A DNA stretch of 52,402 nucleotides, from NCBI GenBank assembly GCA_947625285.1, contig CANQNS010000015.1:1-52402 (forward strand). The letters are read 5' to 3'. Position numbers and translations under genes: made by a program. This DNA is from an uncultured Oscillospiraceae bacterium. Its GTDB lineage: Bacteria; Bacillota; Clostridia; Oscillospirales; Oscillospiraceae. A model generated the notes under the pieces. That model was not told the DNA's origin, searched no databases, and saw only the letters and a program-made list of their open reading frames with translations. Below, in pieces: positions 7,249-15,401 of the stretch. How positions within the stretch are numbered: the stretch's first letter is position 1; each line of letters begins with the position of its first letter.

Positions 7249-8027
7249 TGCGGCTGGTCGTCTTTGCCAGCGGCTCCACCGGCAACTGCGCCCTGGTCCG
7301 GGGCGGCGGCCGCGGCGTTCTGCTGGACGCGGGCATATCCGCCAAGCGGATGCGCGGCTCTCTTCTGGCCGAGGGCGTGGAGCCCGGCGGGCTGGACGGC
7401 ATTTTCATAACCCATGAACACGCGGACCACATAGCGGGACTGGCCGTATTCATCCGGCAGTTCCCCATGCCGGTCTACGCCCCCGGAACCGTGGCGGACG
7501 CGCTGCGGCGGTCGGCCCCCGGCGCGAGTCCCTATGTGCGGACCATCCAGCCGGAGCGGCCCGTGTCTCTGGGGCAGATGACGGTGACGGCCTTCCCCAC
7601 CCCCCACGATACGGCCCAGAGCGTGGGCTATCGGTTTGAGGCGGACGGGGCCGTGCTGGCGGCGGCCACGGACACCGGCTGTGTGACGGACACCATGCTC
7701 CGCTACTTTTCCGGCGCGGACGCGGCGCTCATCGAGGCCAATCATGACGTGGAGATGCTCCGGGGCGGACCCTACCCCGCCTATCTGAAGCGGCGCATCC
7801 TCTCCGATTCCGGGCACCTTTCCAACGCCGAGTGTACCTGGCTGGCGGCGGTGCTGGCCCGGCAGGGCACCCGCCGGATCGTGCTGGGCCATATCTCCAA
7901 AAACAACAACCTGCCCGGCCTGGCCCGGCGCACCGTCCTTCGGGGCGTGGAGGGCACCGGGGCCCAGATAGATATCGCGCCGGAATACGGCCGGCTGGCG
8001 GTGGAGGTATCGGCGTGCTTCGTGTGA
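7248..8027 (+). CDS. walJ: metallo-beta-lactamase fold hydrolase, WalJ/YycJ type
   Basis: This 259-residue protein starts with FASGSTGNCALV and carries the metal-binding HEHADH motif, then PTPHDTAQSVGY, ATDTGCVTD, EANHD and LGHISKNNN. That order is the WalJ/YycJ family, linked in Firmicutes to the WalRK operon and to coordination of cell division with DNA replication. It is probably a cytoplasmic nuclease or hydrolase. The gene is coupled to murA (TGATG). Its neighbour rlmH overlaps its 3' end by 13 nt; walJ and rlmH (yydA) are also close in Bacillus and Staphylococcus, supporting the call. Confidence 0.88.
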   Translation: MRLVVFASGSTGNCALVRGGGRGVLLDAGISAKRMRGSLLAEGVEPGGLDGIFITHEHADHIAGLAVFIRQFPMPVYAPGTVADALRRSAPGASPYVRTIQPERPVSLGQMTVTAFPTPHDTAQSVGYRFEADGAVLAAATDTGCVTDTMLRYFSGADAALIEANHDVEMLRGGPYPAYLKRRILSDSGHLSNAECTWLAAVLARQGTRRIVLGHISKNNNLPGLARRTVLRGVEGTGAQIDIAPEYGRLAVEVSACFV

Positions 8028-8440
8028 GCGTCATTTGCCAGGGCCGGCTGAAGGAGCCCTACTACATCGCCGCCTGTCAGGAGTATATGAAGCGGCTCTC
8101 CGCCTTTTGCAAGGTCCAGGTCACGGAGCTGGCTGAGGACGGGGACGTGGCGGCGCGCATCCCCAAGGGGGCCTATGTTATCGCGCTGTGCATCGAGGGG
8201 GAAAAGCTCTCCAGCCCCGCCCTGGCGGAGCGGCTGCGGGAGCTTACCAACCGGGGCGTCAGCAGCGTCTGCTTTCTGATCGGCGGGTCCGAGGGCCTGC
8301 CGGAGAGCGCGAAAAAAGCGGCGGACTTCCGCCTTTCCATGTCGGATATGACCTTCCCCCACCATCTGGCGCGGGTAATGGTCCTGGAGCAGCTCTACCG
8401 GGCGTTTTCCATCAACGCCGGAACAAAATACCACAAATGA
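8015..8440 (+). CDS. rlmH: 23S rRNA (pseudouridine1915-N3)-methyltransferase
   Basis: This 141-residue SPOUT methyltransferase modifies pseudouridine 1915 in 23S rRNA helix 69. Diagnostic features are FLIGGSEGL, the SAM-binding knot, and the C-terminal MTFPHHLARVMVLEQLYRAF followed by NAGTKYHK. The start is GTG 8015, with GGAGG at 8003-8007 giving 7-nt spacing and the family-typical beginning (M)LRVSVICQGRLKEPYY. It overlaps the end of walJ. The ATG codons further upstream are in shadow sequence of walJ. Confidence 0.95.
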   Translation: MLRVSVICQGRLKEPYYIAACQEYMKRLSAFCKVQVTELAEDGDVAARIPKGAYVIALCIEGEKLSSPALAERLRELTNRGVSSVCFLIGGSEGLPESAKKAADFRLSMSDMTFPHHLARVMVLEQLYRAFSINAGTKYHK

Positions 8441-8464
8441 TCGTTTTTAAAGCGAGGTGCGGCC

Positions 8465-8779
8465 ATGTCCTGGGCATTGCACAAATTTGGAGAGGACTAT
8501 GACGCCTGGCCCAAGGGGCCCGACGGCGAGCCGGAGGAGCCGGTCTTTCTCGTCAACTGCTCCCAGCTGGATATGCAGGCGGACATGACCCGCAATATGC
8601 TCCAGGCCTATGGCATACCCAGCTTTCCCCGCTATCCGGGTGACGGCGCTTTCGGAAAGGTCGTGATCGGCATGAGCGGCAGCGGGGTGGATATTTTCGT
8701 ACCAAAAAGCTGCCTGGAAGAAGCCCAGGAACTTTTGAAAGGAGAGCCTGAAAATGACGGACTACAGGAGGGAGTATGA
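8465..8779 (+). CDS. DUF2007-like putative signal-transducing protein
   Basis: The protein has 104 residues. FLVNCSQLDMQADMTRNMLQAYGIPSF, seen as the pieces VFLVNC, ADMTRNMLQAYGIPSF and VDIFVPKSCLEEAQELL, fits the small alpha-beta DUF2007 fold, often found alone beside metabolic genes. No catalytic residues are evident. A ribosome site (GCGAGGTGCGGCC) precedes ATG 8465. Its 3' end overlaps the phosphohexomutase start by 26 nt, so translation is probably coupled. The family call rests on the short C-terminal motif and length. Confidence 0.6.
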   Translation: MSWALHKFGEDYDAWPKGPDGEPEEPVFLVNCSQLDMQADMTRNMLQAYGIPSFPRYPGDGAFGKVVIGMSGSGVDIFVPKSCLEEAQELLKGEPENDGLQEGV

Positions 8780-10490
8780 GCGTTGGCTGGACAGCCCCGC
8801 CCTGTCGGATGAGGAGTGGCATGAGCTGGACGCTATCCGGGACAACGACGACGAGATCAAAAGCCGCTTTCGCGGCCCGCTGGAATTTGGCACCGCCGGT
8901 CTGCGGGGCGTGATGGGCGCGGGCCTGGCCCGGATGAACATCCACGTGGTCCGCTGGGCCACCCAGGCCTTCGCCTCGCTGATCGTGGCGGAGGGCGACG
9001 AGGCCCGCCACAAAGGCGTGGTCATCGCCCACGACTGCCGCATCAACAGCCCGGAGTTCGCCAGGGAGGCCGCCTGCGTGTGCGCCGCCAGCGGCATCCA
9101 TGTGCGCCTGTTCGACGATCTGCGCCCCACCCCGGAGCTGAGCTTCGGCGTGCTGCACTACGGCGCCACCGCCGGCATCAACATCACCGCCAGCCACAAC
9201 CCCATGGCCTACAACGGCTATAAGGTCTACTGGTCCGACGGCGCCCAGCTGCCGCCCCACCACGCGGAGGCGGTGGCCCGGAACATGGCCGGGATCGACA
9301 TCTTCAACGGCGTCGCCTCCATGCCCTTTGACGAGGCCGTGGAGAAGGGCCTGATCGAGATCATCGGCGCGGAGACCGACGAGCTGTTCCTGCAAAACGT
9401 GCTGGCCCAGGCCATCGACCCGGCGGCGGTGAAGGCCGTGGCGGACGATTTCCAGGTGGTCTACACCCCCTTCCACGGGGCGGGCCACATCCTGGTGCCG
9501 GAGGCGTTGAAGCGGCTGGGACTGAAGCACATCCACCCGGTCCCGGAGCAGATGGTGATCGACGGCCATTTCCCCACGGTGGAGAGCCCCAACCCGGAGA
9601 ACCCAGAGGGCTTTTATCTGGCGGTGGACCTGGCAAAGAAGGTCAAGAGCGACCTCATAATCGGCACCGACCCGGACTCCGACCGGGTGGGCGTCATGGC
9701 CCGGGGCAAGGACGACGAGTTCCACACCATCACCGGCAACCAGATGGGCGCGCTGCTGGCGGACTATGTGATCTGCGCCCGGCAGAAAAGCGGCACCATG
9801 CCCGAAAAGCCCGTGATCCTGTCCACCATCGTCTCCACCGGCATGACCCGCGCCATCTGCGAGGCCAACGGCGTTGGCTACGGAGAGACCTTCACCGGCT
9901 TCAAATTCATGGCGGAGCGGCTGGCCTCCTATGCCGCCGCCGGCACCGGCGAGCGGTATATCCTGGCCTTTGAGGAGAGCTATGGCTACATGATGGGCGA
10001 CTACGTCCGGGATAAGGACGCCGTCACCGCCTCCATGATGATCGCGGAGATGGCCGCCCACTATTACCAGAAGGGCATGACCCTGCTGGACGCGCTGGAT
10101 GCGCTGTATGAAAAATATGGCTGCTTCGTGGAAAAGACCGTCAACGTCTACATGGAGGGCGTGGACGGGCCGGAGCGCATGGCCGCGCTGATGACGAAGC
10201 TGCGGACCGAGCCGCCGGCGGACCTGGCGGGCCAGCGGGTGGTCCGGGTCCGGGATTACAAGGACGGCACTGTCTCCGTGCCTGGTCTGGGCGCGGTGGA
10301 CCGCACGCCCATTTCCGGGTCCAACGTCCTGTATTTCGAGCTTGAAAACGACACAAACTTTATCATCCGCCCCTCCGGCACGGAGCCCAAGATCAAGATC
10401 TATATCCTGGTCAGAGGAAAGGACCGGGCCGAATGCCAGGCCCGCGCCGGCGTCTGCGCCGCTGTGGCGGAGGCAATGGGAAAGGAGTAA
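8754..10490 (+). CDS. pgcA: phospho-sugar mutase (alpha-phosphohexomutase)
   Basis: This 578-residue enzyme interconverts hexose 1- and 6-phosphates (glucose or mannose). All four family signatures are present in order: catalytic phosphoserine loop ITASHNPMAYNGYK, metal loop IGTDPDSDRVG, sugar-specificity loop FEESYGYM, and phosphate-binding RPSGTEPKIKIYI near the C-terminus. Length matches the Firmicutes PgcA group. The start overlaps the preceding ORF; GAAAGGAGAGCC gives a good ribosome site. Substrate preference cannot be read from sequence alone. Glucose-1-phosphate supply for wall polymers would fit the murA neighbourhood. Confidence 0.93.
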   Translation: MTDYRREYERWLDSPALSDEEWHELDAIRDNDDEIKSRFRGPLEFGTAGLRGVMGAGLARMNIHVVRWATQAFASLIVAEGDEARHKGVVIAHDCRINSPEFAREAACVCAASGIHVRLFDDLRPTPELSFGVLHYGATAGINITASHNPMAYNGYKVYWSDGAQLPPHHAEAVARNMAGIDIFNGVASMPFDEAVEKGLIEIIGAETDELFLQNVLAQAIDPAAVKAVADDFQVVYTPFHGAGHILVPEALKRLGLKHIHPVPEQMVIDGHFPTVESPNPENPEGFYLAVDLAKKVKSDLIIGTDPDSDRVGVMARGKDDEFHTITGNQMGALLADYVICARQKSGTMPEKPVILSTIVSTGMTRAICEANGVGYGETFTGFKFMAERLASYAAAGTGERYILAFEESYGYMMGDYVRDKDAVTASMMIAEMAAHYYQKGMTLLDALDALYEKYGCFVEKTVNVYMEGVDGPERMAALMTKLRTEPPADLAGQRVVRVRDYKDGTVSVPGLGAVDRTPISGSNVLYFELENDTNFIIRPSGTEPKIKIYILVRGKDRAECQARAGVCAAVAEAMGKE

Positions 10491-10500
10491 GACCCGGCTT

Positions 10501-11364
10501 ATGAAAAAGATCGTCAGCATTTTTCTCGCGCTTTGTATGCTTCTGTGTCTGACCGTCCCCGCCCTGGCGGTGTCGGAGGGCCAGGCCCGGGTAGTCATCG
10601 GCGCGAATCTGAGCAGCGACCAGATCCTCTCGGTCTACACCCAGTTCGGCCTGACCCGCGGCAGCGTGACGGAGCTCACCGTCACCAACGCCGAGGAGCG
10701 GACCTATCTGGAGGGCCTGGTAAGCGAGGACGTGATCGGCCACAACAGCATCTCCTGCGTGTATATCCGCACGCTGCCGGCAGGCTCCGGCCTCACTGTG
10801 TCCACCAACAATATAACCTGGTGTACGCAGGATATGTATAAGTCCGCCCTGATGACCGCGGGCATCTACGACGCGGAGGTGAAGGTGGGCGCGCCCTTTG
10901 GGGTGTCCGGCACCGCCGCTCTGACGGGCATCTACAAGGCCTATGAGAGCATCACCGGCGTGCAGCTGCAGCAGGAGAACAAGACCGCCGCCACCGACGA
11001 GCTGGTGATCACCGCCGAGCTGGCGGACCAGATCGAGGACGTGGACGCGGTGGCTATCGTCAACGAGCTGAAGCTGATCCTGGACGAGACCCAGAACATG
11101 ACCGACGACGAGCTGCGCGCCCAGATAACCCAGATCGCCACCCAGTACGGCTACACCCTGGAGGAGAGCATGGTGAACCAGCTGGTGAGCCTGTGCCGCA
11201 CGCTGGAGGGACTGGACACTGCCCAGCTCACCGAGAAGGTGGAGCAGTTCAAGAGCACGCTGTCCAACGTGGCCCAGTACGCCCAGCAGGTCCAGGGCTT
11301 CGGCGCGAAGCTCTCCGCCGTGGTTGACAGCATCAAGGGATTCTTCCAGGGACTATTCAGCTAA
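10501..11364 (+). CDS. DUF1002 secreted protein (YpuA-like)
   Basis: This 287-residue exported protein begins with MKKIVSIFLALCMLLCLTVP and an ALA-type signal peptidase site (about residue 25). The mature part starts ARVVIGANLSSDQILSVY and contains TVTNAEERTYLEGLV, SCVYIRTLPAGSGLTVSTNN, ITWCT and FGVSGTAALTGIYKAYE, all typical of DUF1002 (YpuA of Bacillus). The C-terminal third is helical (EEVxxxLxDE-like repeats). Function is unknown. The start at 10501 follows GGAGTAAGACC. Structured element copy A starts 8 nt after its stop codon. Confidence 0.8.
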   Translation: MKKIVSIFLALCMLLCLTVPALAVSEGQARVVIGANLSSDQILSVYTQFGLTRGSVTELTVTNAEERTYLEGLVSEDVIGHNSISCVYIRTLPAGSGLTVSTNNITWCTQDMYKSALMTAGIYDAEVKVGAPFGVSGTAALTGIYKAYESITGVQLQQENKTAATDELVITAELADQIEDVDAVAIVNELKLILDETQNMTDDELRAQITQIATQYGYTLEESMVNQLVSLCRTLEGLDTAQLTEKVEQFKSTLSNVAQYAQQVQGFGAKLSAVVDSIKGFFQGLFS

Positions 11365-11370
11365 CAACAA

Positions 11371-11550
11371 AAGCCTCGCAGAGTTTGCGCCCGCAGGCGC
11401 AAATAAAGTTGGATATGATTTCCGGGGACATGCGCCTCGGAAATCATTCTTTACGGCCCGCAAACGTGAACGCCCCCACCCGATGGATGGGGGCGCTTTG
11501 CGCTGCGGCGGGCCGCAGCCTTCTCGTTTGAATGCGATGCATTCAAACGA
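11371..11550 (+). ncRNA. structured intergenic element, copy A (candidate RNA family)
   Basis: First of three related copies. Helices seen: P1 TTTGCGCC/GGCGCAAA (11384-11391/11396-11403); P2 ATGATTTCCG/CGGAAATCAT (11415-11424/11438-11447) extended by GGG/CCT to a loop ACATGCG; P3 GCAAA/TTTGC (11460-11464/11497-11501), internal loop CGTGAA, capped by CGCCCCCA/TGGGGGCG (11471-11478/11488-11495); P4 GCTGCGG/CCGCAGC with loop CGGG (11502-11519); P5 12-bp terminal hairpin with loop GAT (11524-11550). Bases 11371-11477 are identical to copy B. It lies between the convergent DUF1002 and serpin genes, and P5 overlaps the serpin stop codon. Function is unknown; bidirectional terminator, 3'-UTR element or ncRNA are all possible. 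Confidence 0.75.
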
Positions 11551-12805
11551 CTGTGATCGCTCCAATGAATAGCGGTACGCCGTGGGCGCAGTCGATGAGC
11601 ATATAGATGAAGGGCCTGTCCAGATGGACCTGCTCCATGGGCCCCATCATGGACGCCTCCCGGATCTCCACGGCGGTGGCGGCCCCGGCCTGGGTGCCCT
11701 TTTCATCCACCTGGATAAAGGTCTTGTGCAGCACCTGGTCCACGTAAAGGCTCCCGGGCGCGGCCTCCGCCAGCCGGGAGAAGTCCGCCCGGCCGCTGTC
11801 AAAGGCGTCCGTGACGCCCATGGCCCGCAGGGCCTCGTTCAGCGCCGCGCCGTACTGGGCGGTGAATTTGGGGATGGCCGCGTCCACCGGCACGTCCTCC
11901 CGGACCGAGGCCAGGATGTCCCGCACCCGCTCCCCGGTGAGGGAGGCGGCGTAATCCGCCAGGGCCGTTCCCTGATCCGGCAGCAGGGCCGCGAAGGCGT
12001 AATTGCGGTCCTTATAATACTTCAAAAAGCCCCTGGCGTTTTCATCCTGTAAAAAGGCCCCCTCCTGGGAGAACATCATCTCCGCGTCCCGGGCCTGGCC
12101 GTCCTGGGTGGTGAAGGTCCCGGCCCGGACCTGGTCCTCGCTGTAGATATCCTCCCACTCCCCGTCAAAGGCCAGGGCGTTGACAAGCGTCATGACCGCG
12201 CCGGGAGAGAGCTGGTCCACGATCTTGTCCACGCAGCCGCCGGTGTTGTCCTTCACCCAGGCGTTGATCTCGTCGGCGGTGGTATCGTCATAGGGCGCGG
12301 AGCGGACCGCCGCGCCGTAGTAGTCGGCGTTGGCCTGCAAAAATTCCTGCCGGACGGTCAGGCCCGCGCCGGTGTTGAACCAGATGCCGTTGGCAAGCTC
12401 CGTCCGGCCTCCGTCCTCCGCCGGCAGCGCGTCCCGGTAGGCTAGCAGCGCGGCGTTCAGCTCGTCCATGGGCAGGCCGAAGGCCGTTTCCAACTGCGCC
12501 AGGGTCTCCCCGTCCGTGCCATTGGCGGTCATAGCCAGGGCCGACATCACCGACAGCGGCGACACCAGCGTGTTGGCCGCGCCGTCGAAGCATTCCCGGA
12601 ACAGCGCGACGCCAAAATCCGTCACCGCGCCGATCTCCTCCCCCACAGTCGCGCCGCCGCCGGACACCTGGGCGGACACGCCCTCCATCAGATCCCCGGT
12701 CCGGGGCTGCTCCACGGTGGGAGGCGGCTCCGTGGCCGCCGGGCTCCCGGCCCCGCAGCCGGACAGCAGCGCCAGCAGCAGGCACATGGCAAGGATGCGT
12801 TTCAT
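11543..12805 (-). CDS. lipoprotein serpin (serine protease inhibitor)
   Basis: This 420-residue serpin has a lipoprotein signal (LLLALLSGC, lipidated Cys at about 17), so it would sit on the cell surface. The serpin fold is supported by NTLVSPLSVMSALAMTANG, FNTGAGLTV, the region around ELANGIWF, LVNALAFDGEW, the FTAQYG/MGVTDAF segments and the C-terminal RPFIYMLIDCAHGVPLFIGAI. The hinge EKGTQAGAATAVEI carries the small residues needed for loop insertion, so it is likely inhibitory. The reactive loop (EASMMGPMEQ) suggests Ala or Met at or near P1; its length makes P1 uncertain. A target such as a host or microbial protease in the gut is inferred. The start at 12805 follows AGGAGGG. Confidence 0.92.
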   Translation of the reverse strand: MKRILAMCLLLALLSGCGAGSPAATEPPPTVEQPRTGDLMEGVSAQVSGGGATVGEEIGAVTDFGVALFRECFDGAANTLVSPLSVMSALAMTANGTDGETLAQLETAFGLPMDELNAALLAYRDALPAEDGGRTELANGIWFNTGAGLTVRQEFLQANADYYGAAVRSAPYDDTTADEINAWVKDNTGGCVDKIVDQLSPGAVMTLVNALAFDGEWEDIYSEDQVRAGTFTTQDGQARDAEMMFSQEGAFLQDENARGFLKYYKDRNYAFAALLPDQGTALADYAASLTGERVRDILASVREDVPVDAAIPKFTAQYGAALNEALRAMGVTDAFDSGRADFSRLAEAAPGSLYVDQVLHKTFIQVDEKGTQAGAATAVEIREASMMGPMEQVHLDRPFIYMLIDCAHGVPLFIGAITVV

Positions 12806-12857
12806 CCCGATCCCTCCTTTTTCCTTATTCTACCCCATATGCCCGCAGAATTGCAAC

Positions 12858-12890
12858 AAAACGCCCGGAACGGTCCGTTCCGGGCGTTTT
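12858..12890 (-). terminator. palindromic intrinsic terminator
   Basis: A near-perfect palindrome (AAAACGCCCGGAACGG with CCGTTCCGGGCGTTTT) with U-runs on both strands lies 11 nt after the small lipoprotein gene and before the serpin gene. It should end the upstream minus-strand transcript. Confidence 0.75.
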
Positions 12891-12901
12891 GCTGCTCTCT
12901 C

Positions 12902-13363
12902 TCACTGGATCGTCAGCTCCACGCTGCCGGTGAAGTGGTCGAATTCCAAGTTGAAGTAGTTGCTGCCGGGGGCCAGATAGGCGGTCTCGGTGAACGTGCC
13001 CTCCCCGTCGGCCAGGACCACAGGCTCCTCCGCCCCGCAGTTCCAGACCAGCTTCGCCCCGCCGCCGCCTTCGATGGCGGCCGTCACGGTCACGTGTTCG
13101 TTCTCCCGCCGCTGGAGCATGGTGCCCCCAAAAGGGCACTCCTCCCCGGTGAAGTCCTCATACTGGGCCGAATAGGTCCCGGTATACTTGTCCACGCCGA
13201 ATTTCCGCTCCCCCTTCAGGGTCAGGCCGCTGTCCAGGCCCACGTTCCCCGCCGCGGCCACCAACCCGCCGTATATGTCCAGCACCTGGTCCTTGCCGCA
13301 GCCCGGCAGCAGCGTCCCCGCCAGCAGCAGGACCGCGAACACAAAAGCCGTTATCTTTGCCAT
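12902..13363 (-). CDS. small lipoprotein of unknown function
   Basis: The product has 153 residues with a lipobox-like LLLAGTLLPGC (lipidated Cys at about 22). The mature part is beta-rich, with VTVTAAIEGGGGAKLVWNC, TFTETAYLAPGSNYFNLEF and a terminal GSVELTIQ, suggesting a small beta-sandwich on the cell surface. No enzyme motif is seen. The gene follows the Bce-type permease gene after 13 nt on the same strand, with a ribosome site GAAAGGAGG, so it is probably the last gene of that operon. A role with the Bce-type transporter (for example sensing or binding an antimicrobial peptide) is only contextual inference. Confidence 0.6.
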   Translation of the reverse strand: MAKITAFVFAVLLLAGTLLPGCGKDQVLDIYGGLVAAAGNVGLDSGLTLKGERKFGVDKYTGTYSAQYEDFTGEECPFGGTMLQRRENEHVTVTAAIEGGGGAKLVWNCGAEEPVVLADGEGTFTETAYLAPGSNYFNLEFDHFTGSVELTIQ

Positions 13364-13376
13364 ACCGCGCCTCCTT

Positions 13377-15401
13377 TCACATACTCACCAGCCGGTAATA
13401 GGTCCGGGCTGTGAGGACATACACCACGGCGTACAGCGCGGCAAAGACCCCAAAGGAGCCCAGCACGCACCACAGGTAAAACCCGCTGCTCATCAGGTTA
13501 AATAGCGCCATCACCCGGTTGATGATGGGGAACGCGAAGCCCGTGTGCAGCCCCGCCGTCACCAGAGGCAGGAAGAACACGATCAGCACCTGGGCCTGGA
13601 TGGTCCGCTTCACCTCCAGCCGGCTCATGCCCACCTTTTGCATGATCTGGAACCGCTCCCTATCGTCCCGGCCCTCGCTCATCTGCTTGTAATAGATGAT
13701 GAGGATGGCCGCCATGGTGAACAGCAGCCCCAAAAAGACGCCCAGGAAGAAAAGGCTGCCGTACAGGCTCACGAAATCCTGCCGCTCCCAGGCCCGGCAC
13801 TCGTAGGTGCCCTCCAGGTCCGAGCCTTCATCCTCCAGCGCCTGGTTCCAGGCAGCCCGGACGGCCAGCCGGGCGTCCAGGGCCGTTTCCTCGTCGTGGC
13901 CGGCCACGTCGAAGCCGTAAAACCGCTGCAAGGTATAGAGCCCATCCACCCGGTACTGCTCGGATGACCTGACGTCCTCCGAGGCAATGGCGGCGGCCAG
14001 GTCCGTCAGGGCCTCCCTGTCCGGCACCACGATGTAGCAGGTACTTGTCAGGTTGGCGGTCATCAGCCCGTACCGGACCATATCCTCCACCTGCGCCTTC
14101 ACGGTATAGGTCTTGCCCAGAAGTTCCAGGGTGTCCGATCCGTATTTCATCCGATCCACTTTCAGCAGTATCTCGTCCGGGCCCAGGTCATAGTCCTGGC
14201 CGGTACAGCGGTTATAATCGTCCAGGTCCGTCACCAGCACGTCGCACAGCGTGCTCTCCGTGTTGAAGGTATAATCCGTGGTGACATCCAGCCCGCCGGG
14301 CCGGCTGTAGGCGGCGAAGTTTACATAACTATACTCCGCCTCATTCACCGGCACGATGCCCGCCTCCGCCACGGCCTTTTTCGTCAGCGCGACGGTGGCC
14401 TCGTCGCTGTGGGAGATGTTCATGTCGTAGGGGTACCGCTCAAAAAGGGCTCTGTCCATGCCCAGCATCAGGCAGCTTGTGCCGGATATCATCACCAGCA
14501 CCATGGTGGAGAGGATGCAGATGTTGGCAAGGCCCACGGCGTTTTGCTTCATTCGGTACATCATGCCGGACACGGCGGTGAAGTGGCGGGTCTTATAATA
14601 GTACCGCTTATTTCGCTTCAGGAGCTTCAAAAGGGCGATGCTGCCGGCGGTGAACAGCAGGTATGTGCCCACGATCACCAGCACCACCGCCACGAAGAAC
14701 AGGAACATGGCCTGGATCACGTCGGTGGTGGTGACGGCGATATAATATCCCGCCCCCAGGCACACCAGCCCCAACAGGGCCATGAGCCACTTGGCCCGGG
14801 GCTCCCGCTCCCCCGCGTGCTCGGCCTGCAAAAGCTCCACCGGCCGGGCCACGTACACCTGCCGGATGCTGTAAAGGAAGATCAGCAGAAAGATGCCCCC
14901 AAAGAGGGCCGCCGTGACGCCGATCACCGCGGCCAGCAGCCGGGGCCCGGCAAAAAAGCCCATGGGCGGCGCGATGCCCAGTATCTTCGCCGCCACCAAA
15001 AGCAGCAGCTTTGCCAGCGCCACCCCCAGCGCAAGGCCCAGCGCAAGGCTTATCAGCGCGGTGTACGCCGTCTCATAGCCGATGACCCGGGCCAGATGCT
15101 TCTTTTCCAGCCCCAGCACGTTGAAAAGGCCGAACTCCCGCTTGCGCCGCTTGATGAGGAAGCTGTTGGTGTAAAAAATGAAGATCACCGCGAACAGCCC
15201 CACCACGATCACCCCGTAGCGGATCACCACCTGCACGGTGGTGGCCCCGGTCATGGACTGCAGGCTGGGGCTCACCGCCAGGGCCAGGATGATGAAGAAC
15301 ATACACACCGTCAGCACGCAGGCCAGGATGAAGGGCCCGTAGGACCGGGCGTTTTTCCGCAGGTTCCGCCGGGCTAGCCGGGAGAGGAATTTACTGTTCA
15401 T
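13377..15401 (-). CDS. BceB-type ABC transporter permease (FtsX family)
   Basis: The 674-residue membrane protein starts FLSRLARRNLRKNARSYGPF, as in BceB-like permeases. It has about ten predicted membrane helices: one near the N-terminus, pairs around residues 60-250, a large extracellular domain (about 310-540), and the last three near the C-terminus. This layout is typical of transporters that remove bacitracin or lantibiotics from lipid II-cycle targets and also serve as the sensor for the partner kinase. The gene overlaps the ATPase gene by 11 nt. The peptide recognised cannot be told from sequence. Confidence 0.9.
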   Translation of the reverse strand: MNSKFLSRLARRNLRKNARSYGPFILACVLTVCMFFIILALAVSPSLQSMTGATTVQVVIRYGVIVVGLFAVIFIFYTNSFLIKRRKREFGLFNVLGLEKKHLARVIGYETAYTALISLALGLALGVALAKLLLLVAAKILGIAPPMGFFAGPRLLAAVIGVTAALFGGIFLLIFLYSIRQVYVARPVELLQAEHAGEREPRAKWLMALLGLVCLGAGYYIAVTTTDVIQAMFLFFVAVVLVIVGTYLLFTAGSIALLKLLKRNKRYYYKTRHFTAVSGMMYRMKQNAVGLANICILSTMVLVMISGTSCLMLGMDRALFERYPYDMNISHSDEATVALTKKAVAEAGIVPVNEAEYSYVNFAAYSRPGGLDVTTDYTFNTESTLCDVLVTDLDDYNRCTGQDYDLGPDEILLKVDRMKYGSDTLELLGKTYTVKAQVEDMVRYGLMTANLTSTCYIVVPDREALTDLAAAIASEDVRSSEQYRVDGLYTLQRFYGFDVAGHDEETALDARLAVRAAWNQALEDEGSDLEGTYECRAWERQDFVSLYGSLFFLGVFLGLLFTMAAILIIYYKQMSEGRDDRERFQIMQKVGMSRLEVKRTIQAQVLIVFFLPLVTAGLHTGFAFPIINRVMALFNLMSSGFYLWCVLGSFGVFAALYAVVYVLTARTYYRLVSM

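Noticed and set aside
8553-10598. 681-codon minus-strand ORF opposite the phosphohexomutase
   Set aside because: Composition is His/Gly/Asp rich, typical of reverse-strand reading of a GC-rich gene; the plus-strand gene has all catalytic motifs.
11371-11550. CRISPR array or IS end as explanation of the repeated element
   Set aside because: Copies are singletons tens of kilobases apart, with no spacers, transposase, terminal inverted repeats or visible target-site duplication.
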